Shown one piece after another: positions 54,657 through 63,100 of a stretch of 64,000 nt of DNA. This DNA is from Streptococcus suis (GTDB lineage Bacteria > Bacillota > Bacilli > Lactobacillales > Streptococcaceae): assembly GCF_902702775.1 (NCBI RefSeq), contig NZ_LR738724.1, positions 682,001 through 746,000 of the forward strand, given 5' to 3'. Position 1 is the first letter of the stretch; each line of letters begins with the position of its first letter. The translations under genes and the position numbers were made by a program. The notes beneath the pieces were generated by a model, which worked only from the letters and a program-made list of their open reading frames with translations, did not search any database and had not been told where the DNA came from.

Positions 54657-56126
54657 ATGGACTTTGGATTTGATATATTGGCGATTATGATACCAATTAT
54701 TGTTGTTGTACTATTTGTTTTATTGTTTGTATGTGGTTATGTGTCGGCTAAGCCTAACGAAGCAATTGTCATTACCGGCTTGGGCAAGCCTCGGACCTTA
54801 ATTGGCCGTTCTGGTTTTATGATTCCCTTTATCGAAAAACGCTCCTATATCTCTATTGAGCAGTTTTCAACAGATGTGCAGACCACAGATTTTGTACCGA
54901 CTCTTGATTTTATCAACGTAAAAGCTGATGCGGTCGTAAAAGTAAAGGTTGGGGTATCTGATGAATTGCTCAATGCGGCAGCTCAAAACTTCCTTAACTG
55001 GAAAACTGCAGATATTTCTGCCTCTATTCAAGATGTCTTGGAAGGAAATCTGCGTGAAATCATTGGTCAGATGGAACTGCGTGACATGGTCAATAACCGC
55101 CAGGCTTTTGCAGAAAAAGTCCAATCCAACGCAGCTCCTGACTTGGCTAAAATGGGGCTGGAAATCATCGCATTTACGGTTCAGTCTTTCACAGATGACA
55201 ACGATGTCATTAAAAACCTAGGTATTGACAATATTGTGACCATCCAGAAGGATGCCGCAAATGCTCGTGCCAAAGCAGAGCGGGAACAAGCAGAAGTCCG
55301 TGCCCGTGAGGATAAGGCGGCTAATGATGCGCGTGTCGCTGCAGACTTAGAAATCGCCAAGAAACAGAATGAACTAGCTATTGAGCAAGCTAATCTAAAA
55401 CGTCAGTCAGATGTCCAACTGGCACAGGCAAACGCAGCCTATGGCATTGAGGAACAAGCTCAACGGAAAGAAATCGAGCGTGCAACTGCTGAAGCCAATA
55501 TTGTCAAGCAACAAAAAGAAGCAGAAGTAAAAGCAGAGGAAGTTAAGGTCCGTGAACAAGAGCTCTCAGCTACTATCCGCAAACAGGCAGAGGCAGAAAA
55601 ATATGCTCGCCAGCAAGCTGCAGAAGCAGATTTGATTGAACGTCAACGCAAGGCAGAAGCAGAACTCTACGAAACGCAGCGTGAAGCGGAAGCTCAAAAA
55701 GCGCGTGCAGAAGCTGCCAAGTATGCTGCGGAGCAAGAAGCGGCAGGTATTGAGGCCAAAGGACGTGCCGAAGCAGAAGCCATCCGTTTGAAACTCGAAG
55801 CAGAGGCAGAAGGTCTTAGCAAGAAAGCGGATGCCATGGCCAAGTTCAACGATGCAGCCGTGACTGAAATGGTGGTCAATGTCCTTCCAGAAATCGCCAA
55901 GAATATTGCAGCACCACTTGGAAATGTTGATAAGATTACCATGTACGGCGAAGGGAATGCCTCAAAAATGGTAGGAGACCTGATGACGACCATGGACAAG
56001 ACAACAGAAGGTCTAGGCCTCAATGTCCGTGATTTAATCAGCGCAACCCTAACTGGTCGTGCCATGTCAACAGGTTTACTGACTGCCCAAGAAACAAAAG
56101 AAGCGGAAGAGGACAATGAAAAATAA
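54657..56126 (+). CDS. Flotillin-like SPFH-domain protein
   Basis: A 489-residue flotillin/YqiK-family scaffold. An N-terminal membrane helix (residues about 8-31) precedes the SPFH/band 7 domain (about 32-210: NEAIVITGLGKPRTLIGRSG, DFINVKADAVVKVKVG, IQDVLEGNLREIIGQMELRD). A long Ala/Glu/Lys-rich coiled coil follows (about 210-390, many EAEA and AEAE repeats), then a C-terminal assembly segment. Flotillins organise membrane microdomains and influence fluidity and secretion. It lies 11 bases after LemA, so the operon seems to be a membrane-organisation unit. NfeD, the usual partner, is absent. Confidence 0.9.
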   Translation: MDFGFDILAIMIPIIVVVLFVLLFVCGYVSAKPNEAIVITGLGKPRTLIGRSGFMIPFIEKRSYISIEQFSTDVQTTDFVPTLDFINVKADAVVKVKVGVSDELLNAAAQNFLNWKTADISASIQDVLEGNLREIIGQMELRDMVNNRQAFAEKVQSNAAPDLAKMGLEIIAFTVQSFTDDNDVIKNLGIDNIVTIQKDAANARAKAEREQAEVRAREDKAANDARVAADLEIAKKQNELAIEQANLKRQSDVQLAQANAAYGIEEQAQRKEIERATAEANIVKQQKEAEVKAEEVKVREQELSATIRKQAEAEKYARQQAAEADLIERQRKAEAELYETQREAEAQKARAEAAKYAAEQEAAGIEAKGRAEAEAIRLKLEAEAEGLSKKADAMAKFNDAAVTEMVVNVLPEIAKNIAAPLGNVDKITMYGEGNASKMVGDLMTTMDKTTEGLGLNVRDLISATLTGRAMSTGLLTAQETKEAEEDNEK

Positions 56127-56197
56127 TAAGCAGTTGGAAGAGATGGGGGACTGAGTAGGTTTCCCCCATCATTTCCATCGCATGATTGTCTTTAAAA

Positions 56198-56506
56198 ATG
56201 AAAATGTTTAGAAACAGTAAAAAAAGTAAGTTGTTTATACAAAAAATAAATGAACTATTATCTGATTCAGAATTAAAGTTGAGCAAAGCATTGAAATTCC
56301 AGTTGTTGGAAGCAATGGAGTTGTGTGAAAAAGGTAGTAAGATTAGCTATCTTTCCCATAAAATATATCCATGTGTATCGGAAGAACTAGCTTTGAATAG
56401 GATTCAATCGGATAAATTAAAGATGTTTAAGCGCTATTTAGAGCAAGAAAGGTGGAAATATTATTTTGGTTCTGCTTTGGGAATGGCGTTTACTTCGATT
56501 AGATAG
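56198..56506 (+). CDS. Hypothetical small helical protein
   Basis: A 102-residue frame starting MKMFRNSKKSKLF (ATG 56198; ATG 56204 and TTG 56186 are alternatives). There is no convincing SD, so expression is uncertain. It is almost all helix-forming, basic at the start, with INELLSDSELKLSKALKFQLLEAMELCEKG and a hydrophobic C-terminus. The size and helical pattern faintly recall four-helix bacteriocin-immunity proteins, but I see no diagnostic motif and no bacteriocin gene. AT-rich relative to the flotillin operon, which may mark a later acquisition. Confidence 0.45.
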   Translation: MKMFRNSKKSKLFIQKINELLSDSELKLSKALKFQLLEAMELCEKGSKISYLSHKIYPCVSEELALNRIQSDKLKMFKRYLEQERWKYYFGSALGMAFTSIR

Positions 56507-56564
56507 TGGTTCTGAGGATTTGTAAGTACATTGATTGTGCTGTGCAACTTCGATAGAATATAAG

Positions 56565-56597
56565 AAAGTCCCAAGAAAGACTAATCTTGGGACTTTT
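56565..56597 (+). terminator. Terminator
   Basis: AAAGTCCCAAGA pairs with TCTTGGGACTTT, followed by T; could serve the flotillin operon or the small frame. Confidence 0.8.
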
Positions 56598-56628
56598 ACA
56601 ATCTTTGATTGAGATTCGTTTTTGTTTA

Positions 56629-57705
56629 TCAGTCATTTACCCACACTCCGCTGACATAATCCTCAGATAGAATGGTTTGACTTAAAACTTTTTTTGCTTG
56701 CCAGTCATAGATGAGTGCCTTACCAGCCAGAATCAATAATAATCTATTACCGTCTAGTTGGCGGACATGGTCAATATAATAAGGACGAGGATTAAGCTCG
56801 TCTAGACGATGGTAGCTCTCTTGACCTGTTTGGGTATTATAAATGGTGAAAGAGATTGCAGATAGCCAATCGCTTTCGTGCTCAATGAATAATAGGTTAT
56901 CTTCCTTGAGTGGTTGGATGCTTCCTGGTGTAGGCTGTGATAAGGTTATGGAGGAAAATGTACGTGTCTTTGTATTGAAGGACAAAATATCATAGGAAGT
57001 CTCAATATCCTTGTAATCTAAAGCATGGTGACTAGTGATTGGAAGATAGAGTGTATCCTTTGCAAGGAGTCCTTCATGAGTTACTAGATTTTTGTCATAT
57101 TCGACTATATCTGATCTTGTAAAGCTTGTTTTATCGATGATATAGAGAACATTTTTTTGAGAATCTGATTGACCAGTGGTTATTTGATTGCCGTTTAAAT
57201 AAATGGATGTATCATCTGCATAGACATATGGAAGTGGGAAAAAATCATCATCTAGTTTTAATTGATTTTTTAATTTGAACGTATTATCGAACTGTGATAA
57301 GGCATGGAAAGGACCTGCTGTATAAAAATGTTGTCCATCAGTTCCGCTGATGTAGGTAGCGTATTTGCTTGGCTTACGAAGAATTTCTCCTGTTTTGAAA
57401 TCAATAGAAACCAAATTGTCATTGGTAAATTTCTGCTGGTCATTGGCAAAAACTAAATATTGATTGTCTATAATGTGGTTTTTTCCAGAGCCGAAATAGT
57501 TGTCCGAATTCATTTTTTGAGTGTGAATGAGCTTTGGCTGGTCATTAGATAATTGAAAGGCTTCGATTTTACCTGGATAAACGAGATAGAAGTCAGCATT
57601 TGAATCGAGTTCTACTTTGGCGTGCTGATAGGTTTCCAATTTCCAAGCGATAAAGGAAAAAATAAGGCAAAAAGCGGCAAGTAAAGCAATTATCATTTTT
57701 TTCAT
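56629..57705 (-). CDS. Exported beta-rich protein of unknown function
   Basis: A 358-residue protein. The signal peptide or anchor spans residues 1-22 (MKKMIIALLAAFCLIFSFIAW). The rest is predominantly beta, with repeated blade-like segments (YLVYPGKIEAFQL, DNQYLVFANDQQKF, GTDGQHFYTAG, DTSIYLNGNQI, LLFIEHESDWLSAISFTIYNTQTGQ, NRLLLILAGKALIYDW), suggesting a beta-propeller facing outside. No catalytic motif, LPXTG or lipobox is seen. The start is ATG 57705 with AAAGGAGG upstream; 8 extra in-frame codons are unlikely. Single gene; I do not recognise a family. Confidence 0.75.
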   Translation of the reverse strand: MKKMIIALLAAFCLIFSFIAWKLETYQHAKVELDSNADFYLVYPGKIEAFQLSNDQPKLIHTQKMNSDNYFGSGKNHIIDNQYLVFANDQQKFTNDNLVSIDFKTGEILRKPSKYATYISGTDGQHFYTAGPFHALSQFDNTFKLKNQLKLDDDFFPLPYVYADDTSIYLNGNQITTGQSDSQKNVLYIIDKTSFTRSDIVEYDKNLVTHEGLLAKDTLYLPITSHHALDYKDIETSYDILSFNTKTRTFSSITLSQPTPGSIQPLKEDNLLFIEHESDWLSAISFTIYNTQTGQESYHRLDELNPRPYYIDHVRQLDGNRLLLILAGKALIYDWQAKKVLSQTILSEDYVSGVWVND

Positions 57706-57830
57706 AGGGTAAGCCTCCTTTCTATCCATAGTATAGTTTATTTTTTAGAGAAGGACAAGTTTTAATCTGTTAATATACAAAAAGTGTGAAAAAACTGAAC
57801 CTTTCGTCTTCAATCACAATTTGAATCATT

Positions 57831-57888
57831 AAAAATAGCTTAGAATCACGGTTTCTTACGACGTAATTCTAAGCTATTTTCTATTTTT
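57831..57888. terminator. Bidirectional terminator after mnmE
   Basis: AAAAATAGCTTAGAAT pairs with ATTCTAAGCTATTTT around a 20-base loop; it serves mnmE on the minus strand. Confidence 0.75.
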
Positions 57889-57908
57889 AAGACTTGCCTA
57901 GCCTCTTT

Positions 57909-59282
57909 CTATTTTCCAAGACAGAATTGGCTAAAGAGTTGGGTAATGAGTTCATCTGGAGCAGCATCGCCTGTGATTTCTCCTAAAATCTGCCAACAGC
58001 GTGTCAGGTCCACCTGTAACAAGTCTACGGGCATGCCCATTTCCAGACCGTCGTTGACAGCTTGCAGGCTTTGGACGGCTTGCTCAATCAGGGAAATATG
58101 ACGAGAATTGGAGAGGTAGGTGGCATCTTGCTCTACCAGACCAGCATTTTCAAAGAAGAGCTGGTTGATTTTTTCTTCGATTTGGTCGATATTCTGGTTT
58201 TTCAAGACGGAAATGCGAATGACATCCTCGGGCAGTTGGTCTGCTTCAATCTTCTCTTCCAGGTCGGTCTTGTTGAGCAGGACGATGCGGTTGGCCAAAT
58301 CGGAAATGGCTAGGAGATTGCGGTCTTGTTCGGTCAGTGGCTCGGATGCGTTGAGGACTAGCAGGATGAGGTCGGCCTCCTCAAGGGCTTTTTTAGACCG
58401 TTCCACACCGATTTTTTCAACGATGTCATCTGTTTCACGGATACCTGCGGTATCAATCAGCTTGAGGGGGACACCTTTGATGTTGACGTATTCTTCGATA
58501 ACGTCGCGGGTTGTTCCTGCGATGTCTGTAACGATGGCTTTTTCTTCGCGGAGGAGGTTATTGAGCAGGCTGGATTTTCCCACATTGGGACGACCGATAA
58601 TAGCAGTAGCGATGCCTTCACGCAGGATTTTTCCACGGCGGGCAGTACGAAGGAGATTTTCCAAAAGGGCTTGGAACTGGAGGGTTTTTTCGCGGACCAG
58701 CTCTGTCGTCGCCTCCTCGACGTCGTCATACTCAGGGTAGTCGATGTTGACCTCGACCTGTGCCAGTGTGTTGAGAATCTCCTGACGGGTGTCGTTTATG
58801 AGCTGTGAGAGGGAGCCGTCAAGCTGGCGGACGGCATTGTGCATGGCCTTGTCGGTCTTGGCACGGATAACATCCATGACGGCCTCGGCCTGGGTCAAAT
58901 CTACACGGCCGTTGAGAAAGGCACGCTTGGTAAACTCGCCCGGCTCAGCCATTCGAGCACCTTGGCGAATCAGGAGTTGAAGGATTTCGTTGGTAACGGC
59001 GATGCCTCCGTGGGTGTTAATCTCAACGACATCTTCGCGCGTGAAGGTACGTGGAGAACGCATGACACCCAGCATGACCTCGTCAAGCACTTGCCCTGTC
59101 GCAGGGTCAATAATGTGGCCGTAGTTGAGGCTGTGGCTAGGAACAGTCGCCAAATCCTTGCCCTTGAAAACCTTGCTGGCAATGGCAAATGCATCCGTCC
59201 CAGACAGGCGGACAATCCCAATGGCACCCTCACCGAGAGGAGTTGAAATGGCAGTTATTGTATCGAATTCTTTGGTGATCAT
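57909..59282 (-). CDS. mnmE: tRNA modification GTPase MnmE
   Basis: A 457-residue GTPase that, with MnmG, adds carboxymethylaminomethyl groups to U34 of certain tRNAs. The N-terminal folate-binding domain ([28 protein letters not shown]) is followed by the helical domain and the inserted G domain: G1 [14 protein letters not shown] near residue 223, G2 AGTTRDV, G3 [12 protein letters not shown] near 268, G4 LLNKTD near 336. The C-terminus ends FCLGK, with the conserved CxGK cysteine. Length is normal. Start ATG 59282 has AGAAAG 9 bases upstream. Confidence 0.95.
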   Translation of the reverse strand: MITKEFDTITAISTPLGEGAIGIVRLSGTDAFAIASKVFKGKDLATVPSHSLNYGHIIDPATGQVLDEVMLGVMRSPRTFTREDVVEINTHGGIAVTNEILQLLIRQGARMAEPGEFTKRAFLNGRVDLTQAEAVMDVIRAKTDKAMHNAVRQLDGSLSQLINDTRQEILNTLAQVEVNIDYPEYDDVEEATTELVREKTLQFQALLENLLRTARRGKILREGIATAIIGRPNVGKSSLLNNLLREEKAIVTDIAGTTRDVIEEYVNIKGVPLKLIDTAGIRETDDIVEKIGVERSKKALEEADLILLVLNASEPLTEQDRNLLAISDLANRIVLLNKTDLEEKIEADQLPEDVIRISVLKNQNIDQIEEKINQLFFENAGLVEQDATYLSNSRHISLIEQAVQSLQAVNDGLEMGMPVDLLQVDLTRCWQILGEITGDAAPDELITQLFSQFCLGK

Positions 59283-59291
59283 AATAATGTG

Positions 59292-59695
59292 CTTTCTAAC
59301 AAGAATCTGTATTCACAAGTAAAATGTTTTAATATAAGAGATAGTTTTTCGCTAATCAAGGTAGGTTTTTGAGTGATGGGCTCAAGCCCAGCGGTTCGTG
59401 TCAACATCTCAGCGCAGCGGTTGATTGGGTTTAACAGTCACTACTCTGACTGTTGGAGCTGTGCGGGGGTGGGAGTAAAATAGTCCGGTGGAGTGAAACA
59501 GTTTGGGGAACTGTTTCAGCTGGTCACCTTAAAACTAGAAAGTGACCATAGGAGTCGAACCTACGGTATTGGAAGTGAGGGAGACTCGTTTTGAGATCAA
59601 TCGAGTTCTTTCTCACTCCCAAAAAACTAACGATGAATAGCTGATAAACTAGCCTTAGATGGAAGTGCTGAACTGTGAATACAGGTTCTTAAATC
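59292..59695. mobile_element. MITE-like element with terminal inverted repeats (large copy)
   Basis: Left end near AAGAATCTGTATTCACAAGT (59295-59314) and right end AACTGTGAATACAGGTTCTT (59675-59694) are near-perfect inverted repeats. The interior has no open frame but many hairpins: AACAGTCA/TGACTGTT, GAAACAGTT/AACTGTTTC, GGTCAC/GTGACC, and a long stem at 59571-59620 (GGAAGTGAGGGAGACTCG against CGAGTTCTTTCTCACTCCC). The ends match the small copy at 31429-31523. No transposase is present, so it would be mobilised in trans or is fossil. It lies directly upstream of mnmE. Confidence 0.6.
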
Positions 59696-59763
59696 TTACT
59701 TATAAGTTTAACATGGAATGATAAAAAAAGCACATTTTAGAGATGCTGATACAAAGATATGTA

Positions 59764-59791
59764 TTGAAAACGATTTAAAATTTGATATAAT
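59764..59791 (+). promoter_or_regulatory. Predicted promoter antisense to tracrRNA
   Basis: TTGAAA (59764-59769), 16 bases, TATAAT (59786-59791) with TGA before it. It points rightward into the 3' end of the tracrRNA gene. TTGAAAACGATTTAAA (59764-59779) also resembles a cre site (14 of 16). Confidence 0.55.
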
Positions 59792-59803
59792 AACAATAGA
59801 AAC

Positions 59804-59983
59804 AAAAAAGCACCGAATCGGTGCGCAAAATTGAGTACGGACAAAGCCTTATTTTAACTCGCTGTGTTGTTTCGAATGGTTTCAACAAAATCATTATATA
59901 GCATCTTACAAATATTTGCAAGAGTTTTTATAAAAAAATTGTTGCACTCTAAACTAACATAGCGCTAAAACTAAATATAAATC
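59804..59983 (-). ncRNA. tracrRNA (short form about 59804-59886; predicted long form to about 59983)
   Basis: Read on the minus strand, the anti-repeat starts GTTGAAACCATTCGAAAC and continues to GCGAGTTAAAATAAGGC (about 59848-59889). The nexus AAGGCTTTGTCC follows, and the 3' hairpin is GCACCGATTCGGTGC with a T run (59804-59824). Layout and motifs follow the S. pyogenes tracrRNA. Two promoters are predicted, giving RNAs of about 83 and 180 nt. The long form adds a repeat-like segment (59941-59971) that can pair with the anti-repeat. It guides crRNA maturation and Cas9 loading, and is divergent from cas9. Confidence 0.92.
59893..59921 (-). promoter_or_regulatory. tracrRNA short-form promoter
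   Basis: Minus strand TTGCAA (59916-59921), 17 bases, TATAAT (59893-59898). Confidence 0.75.
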
Positions 59984-59989
59984 TCCATA

Positions 59990-59998
59990 AGTATAACA
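59990..59998 (-). promoter_or_regulatory. tracrRNA long-form promoter
   Basis: Minus strand TGTTATACT: extended -10 with TATACT at 59990-59995. The predicted start, near 59983, is the first base of the guide-like 11-mer. The -35 is weak. Confidence 0.55.
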
Positions 59999-60045
59999 AA
60001 TCTTTCAAGAATGATAAAATTTTTGTTCTAAAAATAGCTAATTTC

Positions 60046-60074
60046 TTGAAATAAGCCATTGAAATATATATAAT
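60046..60074 (+). promoter_or_regulatory. cas9 promoter
   Basis: TTGAAA (60046-60051), 17 bases, TATAAT (60069-60074). The leader is about 95 nt and contains a hairpin-forming stretch GAGATT...AATCTC (60090-60120). Confidence 0.75.
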
Positions 60075-60076
60075 CA

Positions 60077-60090
60077 ATTTATATTTAAGG
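60077..60090 (+). promoter_or_regulatory. Putative tracrRNA-guided Cas9 autoregulation target
   Basis: ATTTATATTTA (60077-60087) is identical to the first 11 nt predicted for long tracrRNA (minus strand 59972-59982) and is followed by AGG, an NGG PAM. It covers the predicted cas9 transcription start (about 60081). Confidence 0.65.
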
Positions 60091-60175
60091 AGATTGTTTT
60101 TTTGAAAAAATCATTAATCTCATAAATTTCACAAAAGCATCAAAATATAATAATCAAATTATAAGGAGTAAAACT

Positions 60176-63100
60176 ATGATGAAGAAAAGTTACGCTATAG
60201 GAATAGATATAGGTACGAACAGCGTTGGGCACTGTGTTATGTATACAGAGAACTACAAAGTACCTTCCAAGAAAATGAAGGTATTTGGAAATACCGAAAA
60301 GCGGTACATAAAGAAAAACTTACTTGGCACCTTGCTGTTTGATGAGGGCAATACAGCAGAAAATCGCAGACTAAAGCGAACAGCTCGTCGACGTTATACA
60401 CGCCGCAGAAATCGTATCTTATACTTGCAAGAAATATTTGCAGAAGAAATCAATAAAATTGATGACAGTTTTTTCCAACGTCTTGATGATTCTTTTCTTA
60501 TTGTTGAGGATAAGCAAGGAAGTAAGCATCCAATTTTCGGAACCTTGCAGGAGGAAAAAGAGTACCATAAACAGTTTCCAACTATTTATCATTTAAGAAA
60601 ACAATTAGCAGATTCTTCTCAAAAAGCAGATATTCGTTTAATTTATCTTGCTTTGGCTCACATTATAAAGTATCGAGGGCATTTTCTGTTTGAAGGGGAT
60701 TTAAAATCTGAAAATAAAGAGGTTCAACATTTATTTAATGACTTTGTTGAGATGTTCGCCAAAACTGTTGAAGGTAGCTATTTATCAGAGAATCTACCAA
60801 ATGTTGCAGATGTTTTAGTTGAAAAAGTCAGTAAGTCTAGACGTTTAGAAAATGTTCTTCATTATTTTCCAAATGAAAAGAAAAATGGACTTTTTGGTAA
60901 TTTTCTTGCACTTGCCCTAGGGCTACAGCCTAATTTTAAAACAAATTTCGAGCTGGCTGAAGATGCAAAAATCCAATTTTCTAAAGAAACGTACGAAGAA
61001 GATTTGGAGGAGTTATTAGGTAAAATTGGGGATGATTATGCTGACCTGTTTATCGCGACAAAATCCTTATACGATGGGATATTGTTGGCAGGTATCTTGT
61101 CAACAACTGATTCTACAACAAAGGCTCCGCTTTCTAGTTCAATGGTTAATAGATATGAGGAGCATCAAAAAGATTTAGCTTTACTTAAGAACTTTATTCA
61201 TCAGAATTTGTCCGATTCCTATAAAGAAGTTTTCAATGATAAGCTAAAAGATGGTTATGCAGGTTATATTGAGGGGAAAACGACGCAGGAGAATTTTTAT
61301 AGATTCATAAAAAAAGCAATAGAGAAGATTGAGGGAAGTAATTATTTCATTGATAAAATTGATAGAGAAGATTTCCTTAGAAAACAACGTACCTTTGATA
61401 ATGGCTCTATTCCTCACCAAATTCATCTCCAAGAAATGCATGCTATCATTCGTAGACAGGCCGAGTTTTATCCGTTTTTAGTAGAGAATCAGGATAAGAT
61501 TGAAAAAATACTAACTTTCCGTATTCCTTATTATGTAGGCCCGTTGGCACGAGGAAAGAGTGAGTTTGCTTGGTTAAATCGTAAATCAGACGAAAAGATT
61601 AGGCCTTGGAATTTTGATGAAATGGTTGATAAGGAAACTTCCGCCGAAAACTTCATCACTCGTATGACAAACTATGATCAATACTTGCCGGATCAAAAGG
61701 TTCTTCCAAAACACAGTTTACTATACGAAAAGTTTGCTGTATATAATGAGTTGACTAAGGTAAGGTATGTAACAGAACAAGGTAATTCATTCTTCTTTGA
61801 TGCTAGTATGAAGCAAGAAATTTTTGATGGCGTATTTAAGGTTTATCGAAAAGTTACCAAGGAAAAATTAATGGATTTCCTTGGTAAGGAATTTGATGAA
61901 TTCCGCATCGTAGACTTGATGGGTTTAGATAAGGACAATAAGAGTTTTAATGCCTCACTCGGTACTTACCATGACTTGAAAAAAATAGTATCTAAAGATT
62001 TACTTGATAATCCAGAAAATGAAGATATTTTGGAAAATGTTGTGCTGACCTTAACTCTATTTGAAGATAGAGAAATGATTAGAAAACGCCTAGAGAAGTA
62101 TAAGGATGTATTGACAGAAGAACAACGCAAAAAGCTGGAACGTCGGCATTATACTGGTTGGGGTCGATTATCTGCTAAGTTAATTAATGGCATTCGAAAT
62201 AAAACTACGAGAAAAACGATTTTGGATTATCTAATAGATGACGGAACCAGTAATCGTAATTTTATGCAACTGATTCATGATGATACTCTATCATTTGTAG
62301 ATGAAATCAGACTAGCGCAAGGTTCTGGAGAAGCGGAAGATTATCGCACAGAGGTGCAAAATCTTGCCGGAAGTCCAGCTATAAAAAAAGGAATCCTACA
62401 AAGTTTAAAAATTGTGGATGAATTGATAGAGGTAATGGGCTATGAGCCCGAACATATCGTTGTTGAAATGGCGCGTGAAAATCAGTTTACGAATCAAGGT
62501 CGCCGTAGTTCGCAACAGCGCTATAAGAAAATAGAGAATGCGATTAAGAATTTGGATAGCAACTTGAATTCAAAAATTCTTAAAGAATATCCGACAAATA
62601 ATCAAGCTCTTCAGAATGATCGACTTTTTCTCTATTATCTTCAAAATGGGAAGGATATGTATACTGACGAAGAATTAGATATCGATCAGCTCAGTCAATA
62701 TGATATTGACCATATTATCCCACAAGCATTTATTAAAGATGACTCACTAGATAATAAGGTATTGACTAAATCTGCTAAAAACAGAGGCAAGTCTGATGAT
62801 GTGCCAAGCCTCGAGATTGTTCATAGAAAGAAAAACTTCTGGAAACAGTTATTAGATTCTCAACTTATTTCGCAGCGTAAATTTGATAATCTGACCAAAG
62901 CGGAGCGAGGTGGATTGACTAATGAGGATAAGGCAAGGTTTATCCAGAGACAATTAGTGGAAACTAGACAAATCACAAAGCATGTGGCTAGAATTTTGGA
63001 TACGCGCTTTAATACGAAGTTGGATGACGCTGGAAATAGAATTCGTGATCCGAAAGTCAATATTATTACCTTAAAATCAAGTTTAGTATCCCAATTTAGA

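Noticed and set aside
58120..58740. 206-codon plus-strand frame inside mnmE
   Set aside because: Serine/arginine-rich low-complexity product typical of an antisense shadow; MnmE GTPase motifs are intact on the other strand.
59804..60175. CRISPR array between tracrRNA and cas9
   Set aside because: Only one repeat-like segment (59941-59971) is present, degenerate relative to the anti-repeat and without spacers; it is part of the long tracrRNA.
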